Positions 37,581 through 48,466 of a stretch of DNA of 64,000 bases are shown here, piece after piece. Position 1 is the first letter of the stretch; each line of letters starts with the position of its first letter. The position numbers were made by a program, and so were the translations under genes. This DNA is from Paracyclopina nana (lineage: Eukaryota > Arthropoda > Copepoda > Cyclopoida > Cyclopettidae), in assembly GCA_019096065.1 (NCBI GenBank), contig JAGUCH010000003.1, positions 3,224,001 through 3,288,000 on the forward strand, given 5' to 3'. Under the pieces are notes generated by a model. The model worked only from the letters and a program-made list of their open reading frames with translations. It searched no databases and was not told where the DNA came from.

Positions 37581-38061
37581 TTTTCCAAAATTAAAATTTG
37601 CTCAAAATCGTAAGAAGCTTTTTAGTTTTTAGCGCCAAATCTCAGTTTAAAATTGACAAATTATCAGCAGTTTTAGAGTGACTTACCGGAATCTCGGTTT
37701 TGGGGCCAATTCATTCGAAAAAATACCCAAAAGTAGCTATTATTTGCTCTCTAAAGCCCTCTCAAAAATAAGGGCAAAACAAATCTATATTTTTAAGGCG
37801 TCCATGCACGTCTAAGCTAACACAAGATGTCACTTTTGTGTAAATTGACCTTTTGTATCGATTTCATCATGTCTCATGATCATTTTTAACTCCTCAAATC
37901 AATAAATCAAGCCGTTGATGTACCTTAATTTTTCAAGTACGTCGGAGAAATTTTGTGACCGACTTTCGTCACGATGCCTCGTTATCCGACGCTGAAAAGG
38001 AAAAAAACAAATAAGAATAAAAAACTAAGCACTAAAGAATATTTTTAAAGTCCTCGTCAAA
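37581..38061. promoter_or_regulatory. Divergent promoter region, FUOM / TAF3
   Basis: About 480 bp between two divergent start codons, so it likely holds both promoters. No other feature. Confidence 0.4.
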
Positions 38062-40304
38062 ATGACGAGAAACACCTCAAACGAGTATGCCATGGCGATT
38101 ATAAAGCAAAGGGTTGCTTCTCTTTGTTTAGCTCTCGGCTGGAACTCTGCTAATAACTCTTCAATTGAGGTATGCTCCATTAGTTCCCCTTCCATTATCA
38201 TTGTCTGATGAACGCGATGTTTCAGGTCTTGCAAGATTTGCTTGTTCGCTACATGAAAATGATTGGCGTTCGCATGAAAGATCGCGCAGAGCTATGCAAC
38301 CGCACCGAGCCAAATTTGCGGGATCTTGAGCTCACCTTTGAAGATTTGAACATAAGCTTCGAGGAACTTGGCGAATATATGGAGCAATTCGACAGCAAAT
38401 CGGTTGTCACGGATCCCGTACCATTATTTCCCCAACCCTCAGAAACGAGGCTGAACCACTTGAAACCCGGCTCAAGAGAAGTCCTTCATCGACCTGTGCA
38501 TGTGTATGAGCATTTGCCACCCATGTTTCCTGAAATGGAGGCTGCTCAAGACTCCCTCGGCAACATAAGCCTTGATGACAACAAAATGGATATCAAAACG
38601 GAGATTCCATCCTCTTCAAATCCCGATCCATCAGACCAGCATCCATTGCGAGAAATTGCGAGTGTGATGATGACATCGTCCGGTTTCATTTCTCCGGCTC
38701 GTGAAGGTCGCATGGCTGATTCGAGAACTCCTGCTGTTAGCAGACTTGCAACTGCTAACACCAACTTGCTAGACGACGACAGTCGCCCTGGATCAGTGGA
38801 GCCAACAAAGGCTAAGCCTTTCAGACCCAAAACCGCTGACGAAACCTCAGACGAGGGCTTAATATCAGACGAAGACGATGAGGACTTCACTGCCAATGTA
38901 CCCAAGCCAGTTGTTGCAAGTGGCGGCAAGGCTGGTAGCAAGTTATCGGTGTTCCAAAAAAAGAAAGGCCCCAAAGGTCCCCGAACTCCGAAAGAAAAAA
39001 CAGCAAAAGACCCCACGGTGAAAAAAGCTGGTCCTGGAAGGCCAAGGGGTAGGAAGAAGAAGGTTGACTTAGCTCCCACATCTAAGGAGATCTTATCCAC
39101 CGATGAAGATTCGTCTCCAGAGAGAGACTCCAAGAAACCTAAGCGGCCTAAGCCAGCTTCGCCTCCAATGAAAAAAGCCAGACCTGAGCCTCCTGTGGAG
39201 CTGAACGTCAATCTGAGCTTGCCGCCTCCAGATCCTAATGTTTTGCCCAACAATCCACTGATTCCGAAATACTTTGGATTTGAAGGCCTCTCCAGCAGCT
39301 TTGATGCTGCCGATAAAAATGATAGCCCTGTTGAGGAGGAGGAGATTCCCGAACCTGCTCCAATGCCTGAAGTGGAGGTAAAAGAAAAGCCTCTGTTTTC
39401 CCTCCCGGTGAAGTCGCCTGAGCCGAAAAAAGAGGAGGAAAAAGAAGAGAGGAAAGAAAAGAAGGAGAAAAAGATCAAAGACAAGTCTCTGAAGAAGGCT
39501 AAAAAGGAGAAGAAGGAGAAGAACAGAGATAAAGAGAGGAAGGAGCACAAAGACAAGTCTGAGAAGCGAGACAAGGACAAAAAGAAGAAGAAAGAGAAGG
39601 ATCGTCCAACATCACCGCAATTATTCGCAGGTACCGACCAAACGACCACTACCTCAGTGCCCAAAATCAAGATCAAGGACATTAAGACAGAAGAAGCAGC
39701 TGCCAATAAACCTCCTAAAATAGTGATTAAGCATTTGGTGGAGAAAAAGAAAGAGGCCCCGCCGCCAAAGCAAGTGGACATTTTCAGCGATCCCATCCAC
39801 ATTGACAGGCCCAAGTCGTCAGCCTCAGATGGCAGCAGTGGTGGCAAAATCAAAATTAAAAAGGACAAAAAGAAAGATGAGGCTGGCAGCTCATCAGAAC
39901 GTAAACGCTCGTCGAGTGGAGGCGCGAAACGCGAAAAGCCCCCAGTTATGGCCTCTCCTGAGCCTTCAGCCGCTGTACCCGAGGCTGCAACACCCGAGGC
40001 CGCCTCGACACCCTCAAGTAGCTTTGTGGGAGGCTCGGTGGTGACCCAAACTGTTGGCTTTTATGTTGACGCTGAAGGCAACCAAATTTGGATTTGCCCA
40101 GCTTGTGGCAAGCAAGATGATGGCAGTCCCATGATTGGATGTGATGAGTGCGACGATTGGTACCATTGGATGTGCGTGGGCATCCAGCAGGAGCCAGCTG
40201 ACAACCAGGACTGGTTTTGCCCCAGATGTGTGGCCAGAAAGTCAACCATGTATCTTGAGCGGAAGACCCCAGGCAAAAGGGGTCGTCCGCCTAAAATACG
40301 CTAA
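38062..40304 (+). CDS. TAF3: TFIID subunit TAF3 (histone fold + PHD finger)
   Basis: TFIID subunit that reads H3K4me3 at promoters. Exons 38062-38169 and 38226-40304 give 728 residues. Residues about 5-95 form the histone fold (AMAIIKQRVASLCLALGWNS, VLQDLLVRYMKMIG, ELCNRTEPNLRDLELTFEDL). A long disordered middle is rich in Pro, Ser and then Lys/Glu/Asp (about 390-480). The C-terminal PHD finger is IWICPACGKQDDGSPMIGCD, CDDWYHWMCVGI and WFCPRC, with the aromatic residues for methyl-lysine binding. The end KTPGKRGRPPKIR looks like an AT-hook. The fly homolog is BIP2. Shorter than human TAF3 (929). Its stop is only 34 bp from the ELP3 stop on the other strand. Confidence 0.93.
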
Positions 40305-40338
40305 CGTGTACAAAAATACACCTTGCCGTTTATTAGCA

Positions 40339-42107
40339 TTATATCAGCTTTTTAGACATGTATGGTCCGTCGAGTTCATAGCCAAGCTTCCTGTAGTAAT
40401 TACGAGTGCCCACACCAGATATGACAGCAATCTTGCTTGAGCCATGCTCATCACGAGCTATTCTCTCTGCTTCTTCCATAAGAAGAGTGCCGAAACCTTG
40501 ATGCTGAAATTTACTTGGGTCTCTGGCAGCGACTGGCACCACGGATCCATAAACATGGAGCTCCCTAACTATGGAGACTCCGTTTTTCAGCTCAGGTCTA
40601 AAAACGTCCTCTGAAGGCTTTCTGAGCCTCAGAAGTCCCACCAGGATGTCTTGCTCTGGATCCTCGTAAGATAAGAAGGTCTCCCAGCCATCGTTGGCAT
40701 AATAATCCCTTCGAATCAACTCCACTTCATAAGGCTTCACTTTATTATGAATCTCTTGTATTCCAACTTCTCTTGTGCGAACATCACGACACGTTGAGCC
40801 AAAGTCTTTCATGCGAGCCAAGGCCAATTCTCTGAGGTTGCCATGCTCAACCCCGGAGCTGACAAGAGGCATAGGGATGTCCCTTTGCACCCTGTATACT
40901 CTGGTCCAGGGAGGCACCAAAGCGAGAATTCGAGCCACCAAATCAACAAGCACATCAGGCGGATAGGACCTGTATCGTCCTGTTTTCCATAGCTCGTACA
41001 GTCCAGTTCCCCTGATGACAAGAGTGGGGTAGATTTTCAAGCCATCTGCACGAAAAGCAGGATTTTCAAAGAACTCGATAAATTGCTCGACGTCCCGTTC
41101 GAAATCCACATTGGGCAAATCAGGCATCATGTGAGAGACAACTTTGAAGCCAGCATCTTTGGACATGGTGAAACTCTCACAAACTGCTCTCACAGTGTGG
41201 CCTCGATTTGTGTCTCTTGCCACATCTTCATAAACGGATTGAACTCCAATTTCAAGCCGAGTGCAGCCATAAGCAAGCATGTCGCTCAAGTGGCGTTTGA
41301 GGCAATAATCAGGCCTGGTTTCAATTGTGATGCCAATGCATTTAGACAGGGACTTCTCTGAATATCGCACAGCTTCGGTGACGTTGTTCGAAGAATGGCC
41401 TGATAGAGCGTCATGCAGGTTTCGTATGAAGTAATCGCGGTAGTCCTCGGGCAGAGACATGAAAGTCCCACCCATGACAATGAATTCCACTTTGTCAACG
41501 CTGTGTCCGAGCTGTTTCAACTGATCCACACGATGTTTGGTTTGCAAATAGGGATTGTATCTCGCTCGAATGGCTCTCATTGACGTGGGCTCATAACCAG
41601 TGTAAGACTGTGTGGAGTATTCAAAGTCTGAATCGGGACCTCCAGGACAATAAACACAGATATTCCCAGTCATATTGATGTGCGGACACCTATGAGGCTT
41701 GCACATGACAGCAACAACTGCAATCTAATGAGAAGTAACAAAAAAAGCGTTATTTTTGTCGTTAAATGACCTGAATAATTAATTTACCCCCGATGCAGTG
41801 CGAACGGGTTTGGCCTTCAATTTGGGAACCAGCGTCTTCTTGTGGTCATGTGGAACTGCAGCAATGATGTCAACCAGCCTTGGTGATGTTTCAAGGCCAT
41901 ACTTGGCAGCCAACCTTGATTTCAGCTTGTTGAGCTGAACATCGCGACCTTCTTCGTGTGCTACGATGAGTTCATTGATGATATCACCAATGCACTGGAC
42001 GAGCCTTTCTTCTCGGCTTAATTTGAGGGCTTGAGCTAAGCATAAAATTAGATTTGAAATAACAATTGAAGACAATCGGAAGTCTTACCTGTAGCCTTCC
42101 TTGTCAT
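40339..42107 (-). CDS. ELP3: Elongator complex subunit 3 (radical SAM / GNAT)
   Basis: Catalytic subunit of Elongator, which makes cm5U-type modifications at tRNA wobble uridine. Exons on the minus strand: 42089-42107, 41788-42035 and 40339-41724, total 550 residues (human 547). The N-terminal part is [20 protein letters not shown]. The radical-SAM cluster motif is [20 protein letters not shown], with Fe-S cysteines C-x9-C-x2-C. Then come [39 protein letters not shown] and GVQSVYEDV. The C-terminal acetyltransferase-like domain has [18 protein letters not shown] and [20 protein letters not shown]. The first coding exon is only 19 nt. Confidence 0.97.
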
Positions 42108-42374
42108 TTTTCACTCTCACAATTTCAGTTTCATCTCACTATTTCAGCCACGTTTGTTTATTTTTCTTTTATTCTCAGATGGACAAGAAGATTCAAGTGG
42201 TTTGTAGCCAGATTTTTTTTGAAAAATAGCCACGTTTGGCTATCTCAGAAAAAGTAAAAAAAAAATAGCTTAATTTGATGAACTTAATTTCGTGATTGTT
42301 ATGGATGAAACAATGGCGTTCATCTAATTTTGGAATAAAAAATCCAAAATTGAAGTTAGTCAATTTTGCTAGTA
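42108..42374. other. Upstream region of ELP3
   Basis: Probable ELP3 promoter. It contains at 42201-42236 one copy of a 36-bp sequence starting TTTGTAGCCAG and ending AGCCACGTT. A similar copy lies at 44051-44085, on the far side of the foldback-like element. Confidence 0.4.
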
Positions 42375-42536
42375 TATTTTTTCGGCTGCATGCACTTTGC
42401 CCCTAGCCGTTTGCCCCTAGCCATTTACCCCTAGTATGTTTGCCCCTTAGATTTTTGCCCCTAAAGACTTTTGCCCCCAAGACATTTTTCCTTAGACACA
42501 TTTGCCCCTTGACATGTTTGCCCCTAGGATTTTTAC

Positions 42537-43043
42537 CCCTGAAGTAGTGATGGAACGAGTTTCAGCTTGGCTTGAAAGCTTGAAGCTAAAACCCAGCTTG
42601 AGCTACATAAGCAAAAAGCTTGGGATCGCTCGAACCAAATTTTGAAAAGCTTGAAAAAGCTTGAACCCAAAAATGCAAAGCTTGAAAAAGCTTGACACCA
42701 AAAAATTTCAAAACTTTATCCATTTTTTATCAAAACAAAAAAGGGCAAATTTTAAAATTAGCACATACTCGAGGGAATGAAGTACTTAATCAAAGTTAAA
42801 GCTATTTCTGTCTTTATTTGCTCTTTTTTGGGTAATTTTGCCAAATCTGGCAACTAATTAACAATTTTTATGTCAAAATACTACAAAAGCGAAAAGCATT
42901 AAAAAAGCTTGAAATGTGAAATTTCGAGCTTGAAAAAGCTTGATAATAATTTTCAAAAGCTTGGGATCGCTCGAACACATTTCTAAAAGCTTGAAGCTTG
43001 ATCAAGCTGAAAATTTCCGGCTCGTTCCATCACTACCCTGAAG
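42537..43043. mobile_element. hAT-type MITE, copy B, nested in the foldback-like element
   Basis: The 491-bp element (42545-43035) starts TAGTGATGGAACGAG and ends CTCGTTCCATCACTA, identical to the ends of copy A at 25998-26392. The perfect 8-bp target duplication CCCTGAAG lies at 42537-42544 and 43036-43043. The interior differs from copy A: many AAGCTTG/CAAGCTT units crowd both subterminal regions around an AT-rich core. The opposite arm of the host element keeps the uninterrupted site (about 43765-43774), which confirms the boundaries. Confidence 0.9.
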
Positions 43044-43087
43044 ACGTTTGCCCCTTAGATGTTTGTCCCTGGATATATTTGCCCCTT

Positions 43088-43253
43088 GTACTTTTGCCCC
43101 TTGTACTTTTGCCCCTTGAACTTTTGCCCCTTGAACTTTTGCCCCTTGAACTTTTGCCCCTTGGACTTTTGCCCCTTGGACTTTTGCCCCTTGGACTTTT
43201 GCCCCATGGACTTTTGCCCATTGGACTTCTGCCCCATGGACTTTTGCCCCCAA
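43088..43253. repeat. 15-bp tandem repeat, about 11 copies
   Basis: Unit GGACTTTTGCCCCTT with small changes (GTA/GAA/GGA at the start, CAT or ATT at the end) repeated head to tail without spacers. It is the regular inner part of the left arm of the foldback-like element. Since 15 is a multiple of 3, it leaves several frames open that look like Lys/Gly-rich or Cys/Pro-rich proteins but are not genes. Confidence 0.9.
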
Positions 43254-43951
43254 GATGGTTGCCCACAATACTTTCACTTGATACCTGATTATTTGGATTT
43301 TATAATAATTTTACAAGACAAAACCTTCTTTAACCGGACTCCTAACTTAACCTAATATGATCCTATTCAAAACAATCGATTTTTTTCCTTTTTAAGAATA
43401 ATATATATTTTATTAATTTTTTAGTAAGCTGATTGGATTGAGGCAATTTATAACCTAATCCCTAAAATGACTTATTATAGGCAGTTTTTTAGTCCAATTG
43501 GTGCTGAAAGTTCATTTCAAATTGGACAAATTGTCAACTCAAGTAAACAGTGCAGTGGCAAAATAACCAAGGGGCAAAATTTTACTGGTAATTTGGGCAA
43601 AAGTGCCTGAGGCAGACATCCCTAGGGACAAAAATCCAAGGGACAAAAATTCAAGGGGCAAAAATCCAAGGGCAAAAATCCAAGGCAAAAATCCAAGGGG
43701 CAAAAATCCAAGGCAAAAATCCAAGGGGCAAATATATGAAGGGGCAAACATCTAAGGGGCAAATGTCTTCAGAGGCAAAAATCCTTGGGGCAAACTTGTC
43801 TAGGGGCAAATATCCAAAGGGCAAAAGTCTTGGGGGTGACTGTCTCTAAGGACAAAAATCTTAGGGGCAAACGTCAACAGGGGCAAACGGCCAGGGGCAA
43901 ACATATCAGGGGTAAACGGATAGGGGCAAAAGTCTTGAGACCTATTTTTTC

Positions 43952-45676
43952 ATCGTTTTTTGAGAACACCCTTTAAAAAGCGATTATCATGTAGAAAATT
44001 AAATATCTCCATCTGGTTACTCTGCCAGTGTGACCGGAACAGATAAGCAGTTTGTAGCCAGAGTTTTTTTAAAAAAAGCCACGTTCAATGCAATTTTTTT
44101 TAATTTGGTAAATATGGACACTATCTTATCTGACAACTAGAGTAGAGTTCATAAAAGCTTATTTCATCAGAGACTTAGATTGTAAGAGAAGCGAAGTAAA
44201 AATGTAAACATTCCACTTTTCTGCTACGCTTCAATAAGTTATCTTTTTCATTACTTTATTACAGACGTATACTTTCAAAAAATGCCACACTCGGCATTTT
44301 GTTGACATTAAAAATCCCATTTTGGGTAACGCCGAAATCAGCGCTATATCAGAAAGAGATTAGACATACTAGCTTGGTTTCCTTGGGGCCGAGATTTTCC
44401 GTCAAATGATATCAGAGTAACCAGATTCGCAAGTTTAATCATACAAAACGAAGAATTGACTTTATCTGTAAGCGTTTGGCCATTTCCAGGGGCGCATAGC
44501 TAACAACGAAAAAATGGCTGTACCATAAAAATGATTCTTAAATATGTTGAAACTTTCAATAAGAACCTTAAAACTGTCAAAAATGAAAGTTAGAGGCACT
44601 TGGTCAACTTACATTCAAACTATACATGACATTGATCACAAATGGATCATTTCTGAAATATTTGGAATGAAAAGTCAGCCCCAGCCCAAACTCAGGCAGC
44701 CACCACCAAAAAGCCATAGTATTCTCTTTTGGAGCGTCCCAAAAAAGAGGCACGCACCCCCTATGACGTCACGTAATTTCGCTTCTCTAGTAATCTAAGT
44801 CTCTGTATTTCATATTTTCATTCATTTTGGACTCTTTGATACAGCTCGACCCTTCACTACTGAGCTAAAATTCTAGTTTTTTGATGAATTTTAGGCTAGC
44901 CTTTGGGCTGGATTTTGTGCAAGCCATGGCTCATGGCACCAATAAAAAGTGCTATAAGAATGGCAATGCAAGTGGTCGATCATCAGAGAAAGATGGCGCT
45001 CTTATTTAAGCTCGCAAGTCACATCGTGTGTCACTAAGTCAACTACGCTCACGCGTTGACTCGTCTCGTCAGCTCAACTGGCATCAAAAAACCGTGAAAA
45101 AACTCAACCCAGTAGAGAAGATTTGTTTCGCACAGAGGATTGATTTTCCATCAAAATCATGCGCGCTCTCGTGTCGCTTCTCAGTTTCCCTCTATTAGTA
45201 GGCTACTTAATAGCTTCACTGCTTTAGGATATGTAAGACATCGCTCTCAGTTCACCATTGCGTGATTGGCTGGGGGGAACTCAAACAAGTTTTTGTACGA
45301 AGAGAAGAAGAAGAGGCCTACGAAAAATACTAGTTCAATCTACCCTGATGCTAATTTTTAGCTGGCAGCTATCAGTGTGCAGTAGCTCCCCACACAACAT
45401 AAGTTGAGCGCAGGTAAGTGAAGTGTCAGCCAGTAAAGGTCACATTGCATGATTGCATCACTGCATGGCAACAGTTAACGTGATTTAGCAGCTGATCTGC
45501 ATGCATGCTTGTAGCTTTCTCCCGTTTGGTGTGGCCTCGAGTAAGGCCGGCAAGGCTGTTTTATACAGGCTTTCACCAGCTGACTGCCATATACTTTCAG
45601 TATACAGTGTAATACTCACAAGGACAGACAGAGGTCAGACAGTGAAATTTTTCATCCAGGACCGAAAGTAAGCAAG
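43952..45676. other. Intergenic region upstream of phosphofructokinase
   Basis: Contains the second copy (44051-44085) of the TTTGTAGCCAG...GCCACGTT repeat. Near the gene there is a probable 5' untranslated intron of PFK: a donor at 45414 (CAG/GTAAGT) and an acceptor ending at 45659 (TTCATCCAG), 17 bases before the PFK ATG. No other gene seen. Confidence 0.45.
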
Positions 45677-48380
45677 ATGAACAGGGAGCTCTCTGTGGAG
45701 TCCTCACCCAAGAGGGTGATCACTCCCAATTCCCACCAGGGAAAAGGCATCGCAGTCTTCACTTCAGGTGGAGACTCTCAAGGTAATTTCCAGCCAATAC
45801 CCTCAAAATGACCTTAATGGCATCTATTGTGCCTGGATCAAGGTATGAATGCTGCTGTCAGGGCTGTGGTTCGTTTTGGTCTCTACTTGGGCTGCAAGGT
45901 CTTCTTCATCAGGGAAGGCTACCAGGGTATGGTTGACGGTAGCAAGAACATTGAAGAGGCCACATGGGCCTCGGTGTCTGGCATCATCCACTTGGGTGGA
46001 ACCATCATTGGCTCAGCTAGGTGCAAGGATTTCAGGGAGAGAGAAGGCCGCTTGAAGGCTGCCTCCAACTTGATCAAGAGGGGAATCACCAATTTGGTTG
46101 TCATTGGTGGAGATGGATCACTGACTGGAGCCAACAAGTTCAGGACTGAATGGAGTGAGTTGGTTGCTTCCCTGAGGGATTCGGGAGGAATCACTGAGGA
46201 GGAGAGCATGAAGTACGCCCACTTGAACGTGGTTGGCATGGTGGGCTCCATTGACAATGGTATATAATTACTACTAAATCATCTATCTTTTTTTGCTAAT
46301 CACGCATTGCGCTATGGCAATTCTAGATTTCTGTGGCACTGACATGACGATTGGTACAGATTCAGCCTTGCATCGGATCATTGAGGCCGTGGATGCCATT
46401 AGGTACACTGCCAACTCCCATCAACGTACTTTCATCATGGAGGTCATGGGTCGCCACTGTGGCTACTTGGCATTGGTGGCTGGCATCGTGTCCGAGGCTG
46501 ACTACGTGTTCATTCCGGAGTGGCCTCCAGAAATCAACTGGCCCGAAAAGCTCTGCAGGAAATTGATGGAAAGCAGAGACAATGGGCAAAGGCTCAACAT
46601 CATCATTGTGGCTGAGGGTGCCATTGACCGTGAGGGCAAGCCCATCACACCTGATGATGTGAAAAAGGTCGTGGTTGATAACCTGAAGCAAGACACTCGG
46701 ATCACTGTTTTGGGCCACGTGCAACGCGGAGGAGCTCCTTCGGCCTTTGATCGTGTCCTTGGCTGCAGTAATCACTAATTGAGATACTTATATTACTGAC
46801 ATGATCATTGATAACAATTCATTCGATCATAGGAATGGGTGCCGAAGCGGTACTCGCACTAATGGAAGCCACTCCGGAGACTGAGGCCTGCGTCGTGTCT
46901 CTCGTTGGCAACTACTCGGTCAGAGTGCCTCTGATGGAGTGTGTGGAAAAGACCAAAGCTGTCACGGAAGCCATGGCAGTGAAAAACTGGGACTTGGCAG
47001 TACAACTTCGTGGCAAGAGCTTCATGAGGAATCTCGGTACAACCTCAGGCATTAATTACTCTTATGTTGCCTAACTAGCATCAATGTTTTCAGAGACGTA
47101 TCGAATGCTGTCCAAGAACAAGCCCAAGACCATCAGCGGAGATCTGGGCCAGCATGGTCGCAATCTGGCAGTGATGAACGTGGGTGCCCCTTGTTGTGGT
47201 GTCAATGCTGCCATCCGCTCATTCGTGCGAACATGCATCTCTGGCGGTCATAATGTGTTTGGAATTCATAGCGGAATCGAGGGACTCATTAAAGGCGAAA
47301 TCACTAAAATGCAGTGGGGAGATGTGAACGGGTGGGTATCCCAAGGTGGAGCGCTCCTTGGCACCAAAAGGACTCTTCCCGGTGGTAAACTCAAGGAAAT
47401 TGCCCACCAACTCAAGCAGTTTAAAATTGAGGTACGGCAGTGGCGTAATGTAGAGTAAGAGCTATAATGAACTCATGATTAGGGCCTAATGATCATTGGT
47501 GGATTTGAGGCGTTCCAAACTCTGCTCCAGCTCGCAGAGGGCCGGAAGGACAATCCGGAGCTATGCATCCCCATGGCAGTGCTGCCAGCTACCATCTCCA
47601 ACAATGTTCCTGGTACTGAGTTTTCTCTGGGCGCCGACACTGCACTCAATGAAATCTCCGAGATTTGCGATCGCATCCGCCAGTCCGCTCAAGGCACCAA
47701 ACGAAGGGTGTTTGTGATTGAAACCATGGGTGGCTATTGCGGCTATTTGGCTAGCATGGCTGGTCTTGCTGCTGGCTCAGACGCGGCTTACATTCATGAG
47801 GAGAAGTTTGGCATCAAGGATCTTATGGAAGATTTGGAAGTGATGGCCAGCAAAATCAAGGAGGGTAAAGTGGAGCGCGGCTTAATTCTCCGGAATGAGA
47901 AGGCTAACGAAAACTACACAACGGACTTCATTACCAAGTAAAAGATAGCTGTAGCAAAGCAGCATGGAAACTAATTACGTATATCATAGGTTGTATCTTG
48001 AAGAGGGTAAGGACCTGTTCAGCACCAGGCAAAACGTACTGGGTCACATGCAACAAGGTGGAAATCCTAGCCCTTTCGACAGGAACTTGGGCACCAAGAT
48101 GGGTGTCAAGGTGTACAACTGGATTGTGGACCAGCTTGCAAAAGATAGGCAAATCACTCCGGAGGACAAGGACACGGCTTGCTTGCTAGGTCTTCGCTCC
48201 AGAGCCTACCACTTCCAGCCAGTAGAAATGCTGAAATCCGAAGCGGACTTCCAGTACAGAAGGTGGCACAGGCAATGGTGGGTACAAATTAGGTCCATCA
48301 TGAAGATTTTGGCCATGCACGCCTCAACATATACAGTGGAGGGTGAGATGGTTGCTGTGGATGAAGATGATGACATATAG
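45677..48380 (+). CDS. PFK: ATP-dependent 6-phosphofructokinase
   Basis: Commits fructose-6-phosphate to glycolysis. Seven exons: 45677-45782, 45843-46259, 46327-46767, 46833-47036, 47094-47431, 47483-47937 and 47990-48380, total 783 residues, the normal size for the duplicated animal enzyme. N-half: [32 protein letters not shown], the catalytic segment [33 protein letters not shown], and the ligand loop [13 protein letters not shown]. The regulatory C-half repeats the fold: [61 protein letters not shown] [13 protein letters not shown], and [15 protein letters not shown] 5' untranslated intron is likely. The only glycolytic genes here are this and pyruvate kinase. Confidence 0.97.
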
Positions 48381-48466
48381 AATCTCACCGCTATAATAAG
48401 TTTTATTAATCATCATTTTCTCGTCGCAAATAGAAATATAGTCTAGATGTGGTCAAACCTACACAA

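Larger units (their letters stand above)
42375..43951. mobile_element. Foldback-like DNA transposon with 9-bp target duplication
   Basis: The element body is 42384-43942. Its outer ends are GGCTGCATGCACTTTGCCCC on the left and, on the other strand, GGTCTCAAGACTTTTGCCCC on the right. Both arms are arrays of short TTTGCCCCT units in inverted orientation (left about 42384-43262, right about 43560-43942) around a 300-bp AT-rich middle. Perfect 9-bp direct repeats TATTTTTTC flank it (42375-42383 and 43943-43951). Long inverted arms made of short tandem repeats plus 9-bp duplications resemble Drosophila FB elements; Mutator-like elements also give 9 bp. It codes for no protein. The left arm is interrupted by a MITE at 42545-43035. 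A truncated relative is at 12134-12280. Confidence 0.82.

Noticed and set aside
38546..39868. 440-codon minus-strand frame rich in Ser, Leu and Phe
   Set aside because: Exact antisense shadow of the Lys/Glu/Pro-rich part of TAF3.
43088..43253. Regular short repeats that might suggest a CRISPR array
   Set aside because: The units are 15 bp, head to tail with no unique spacers, in an animal genome.
43002..43355. Overlapping repetitive open frames on both strands (GAKVQ-type, GKSPR-type and FCPLD-type)
   Set aside because: They exist only because the 15-bp tandem unit is a multiple of three. They have no start context or splice structure and belong to the transposon arm.
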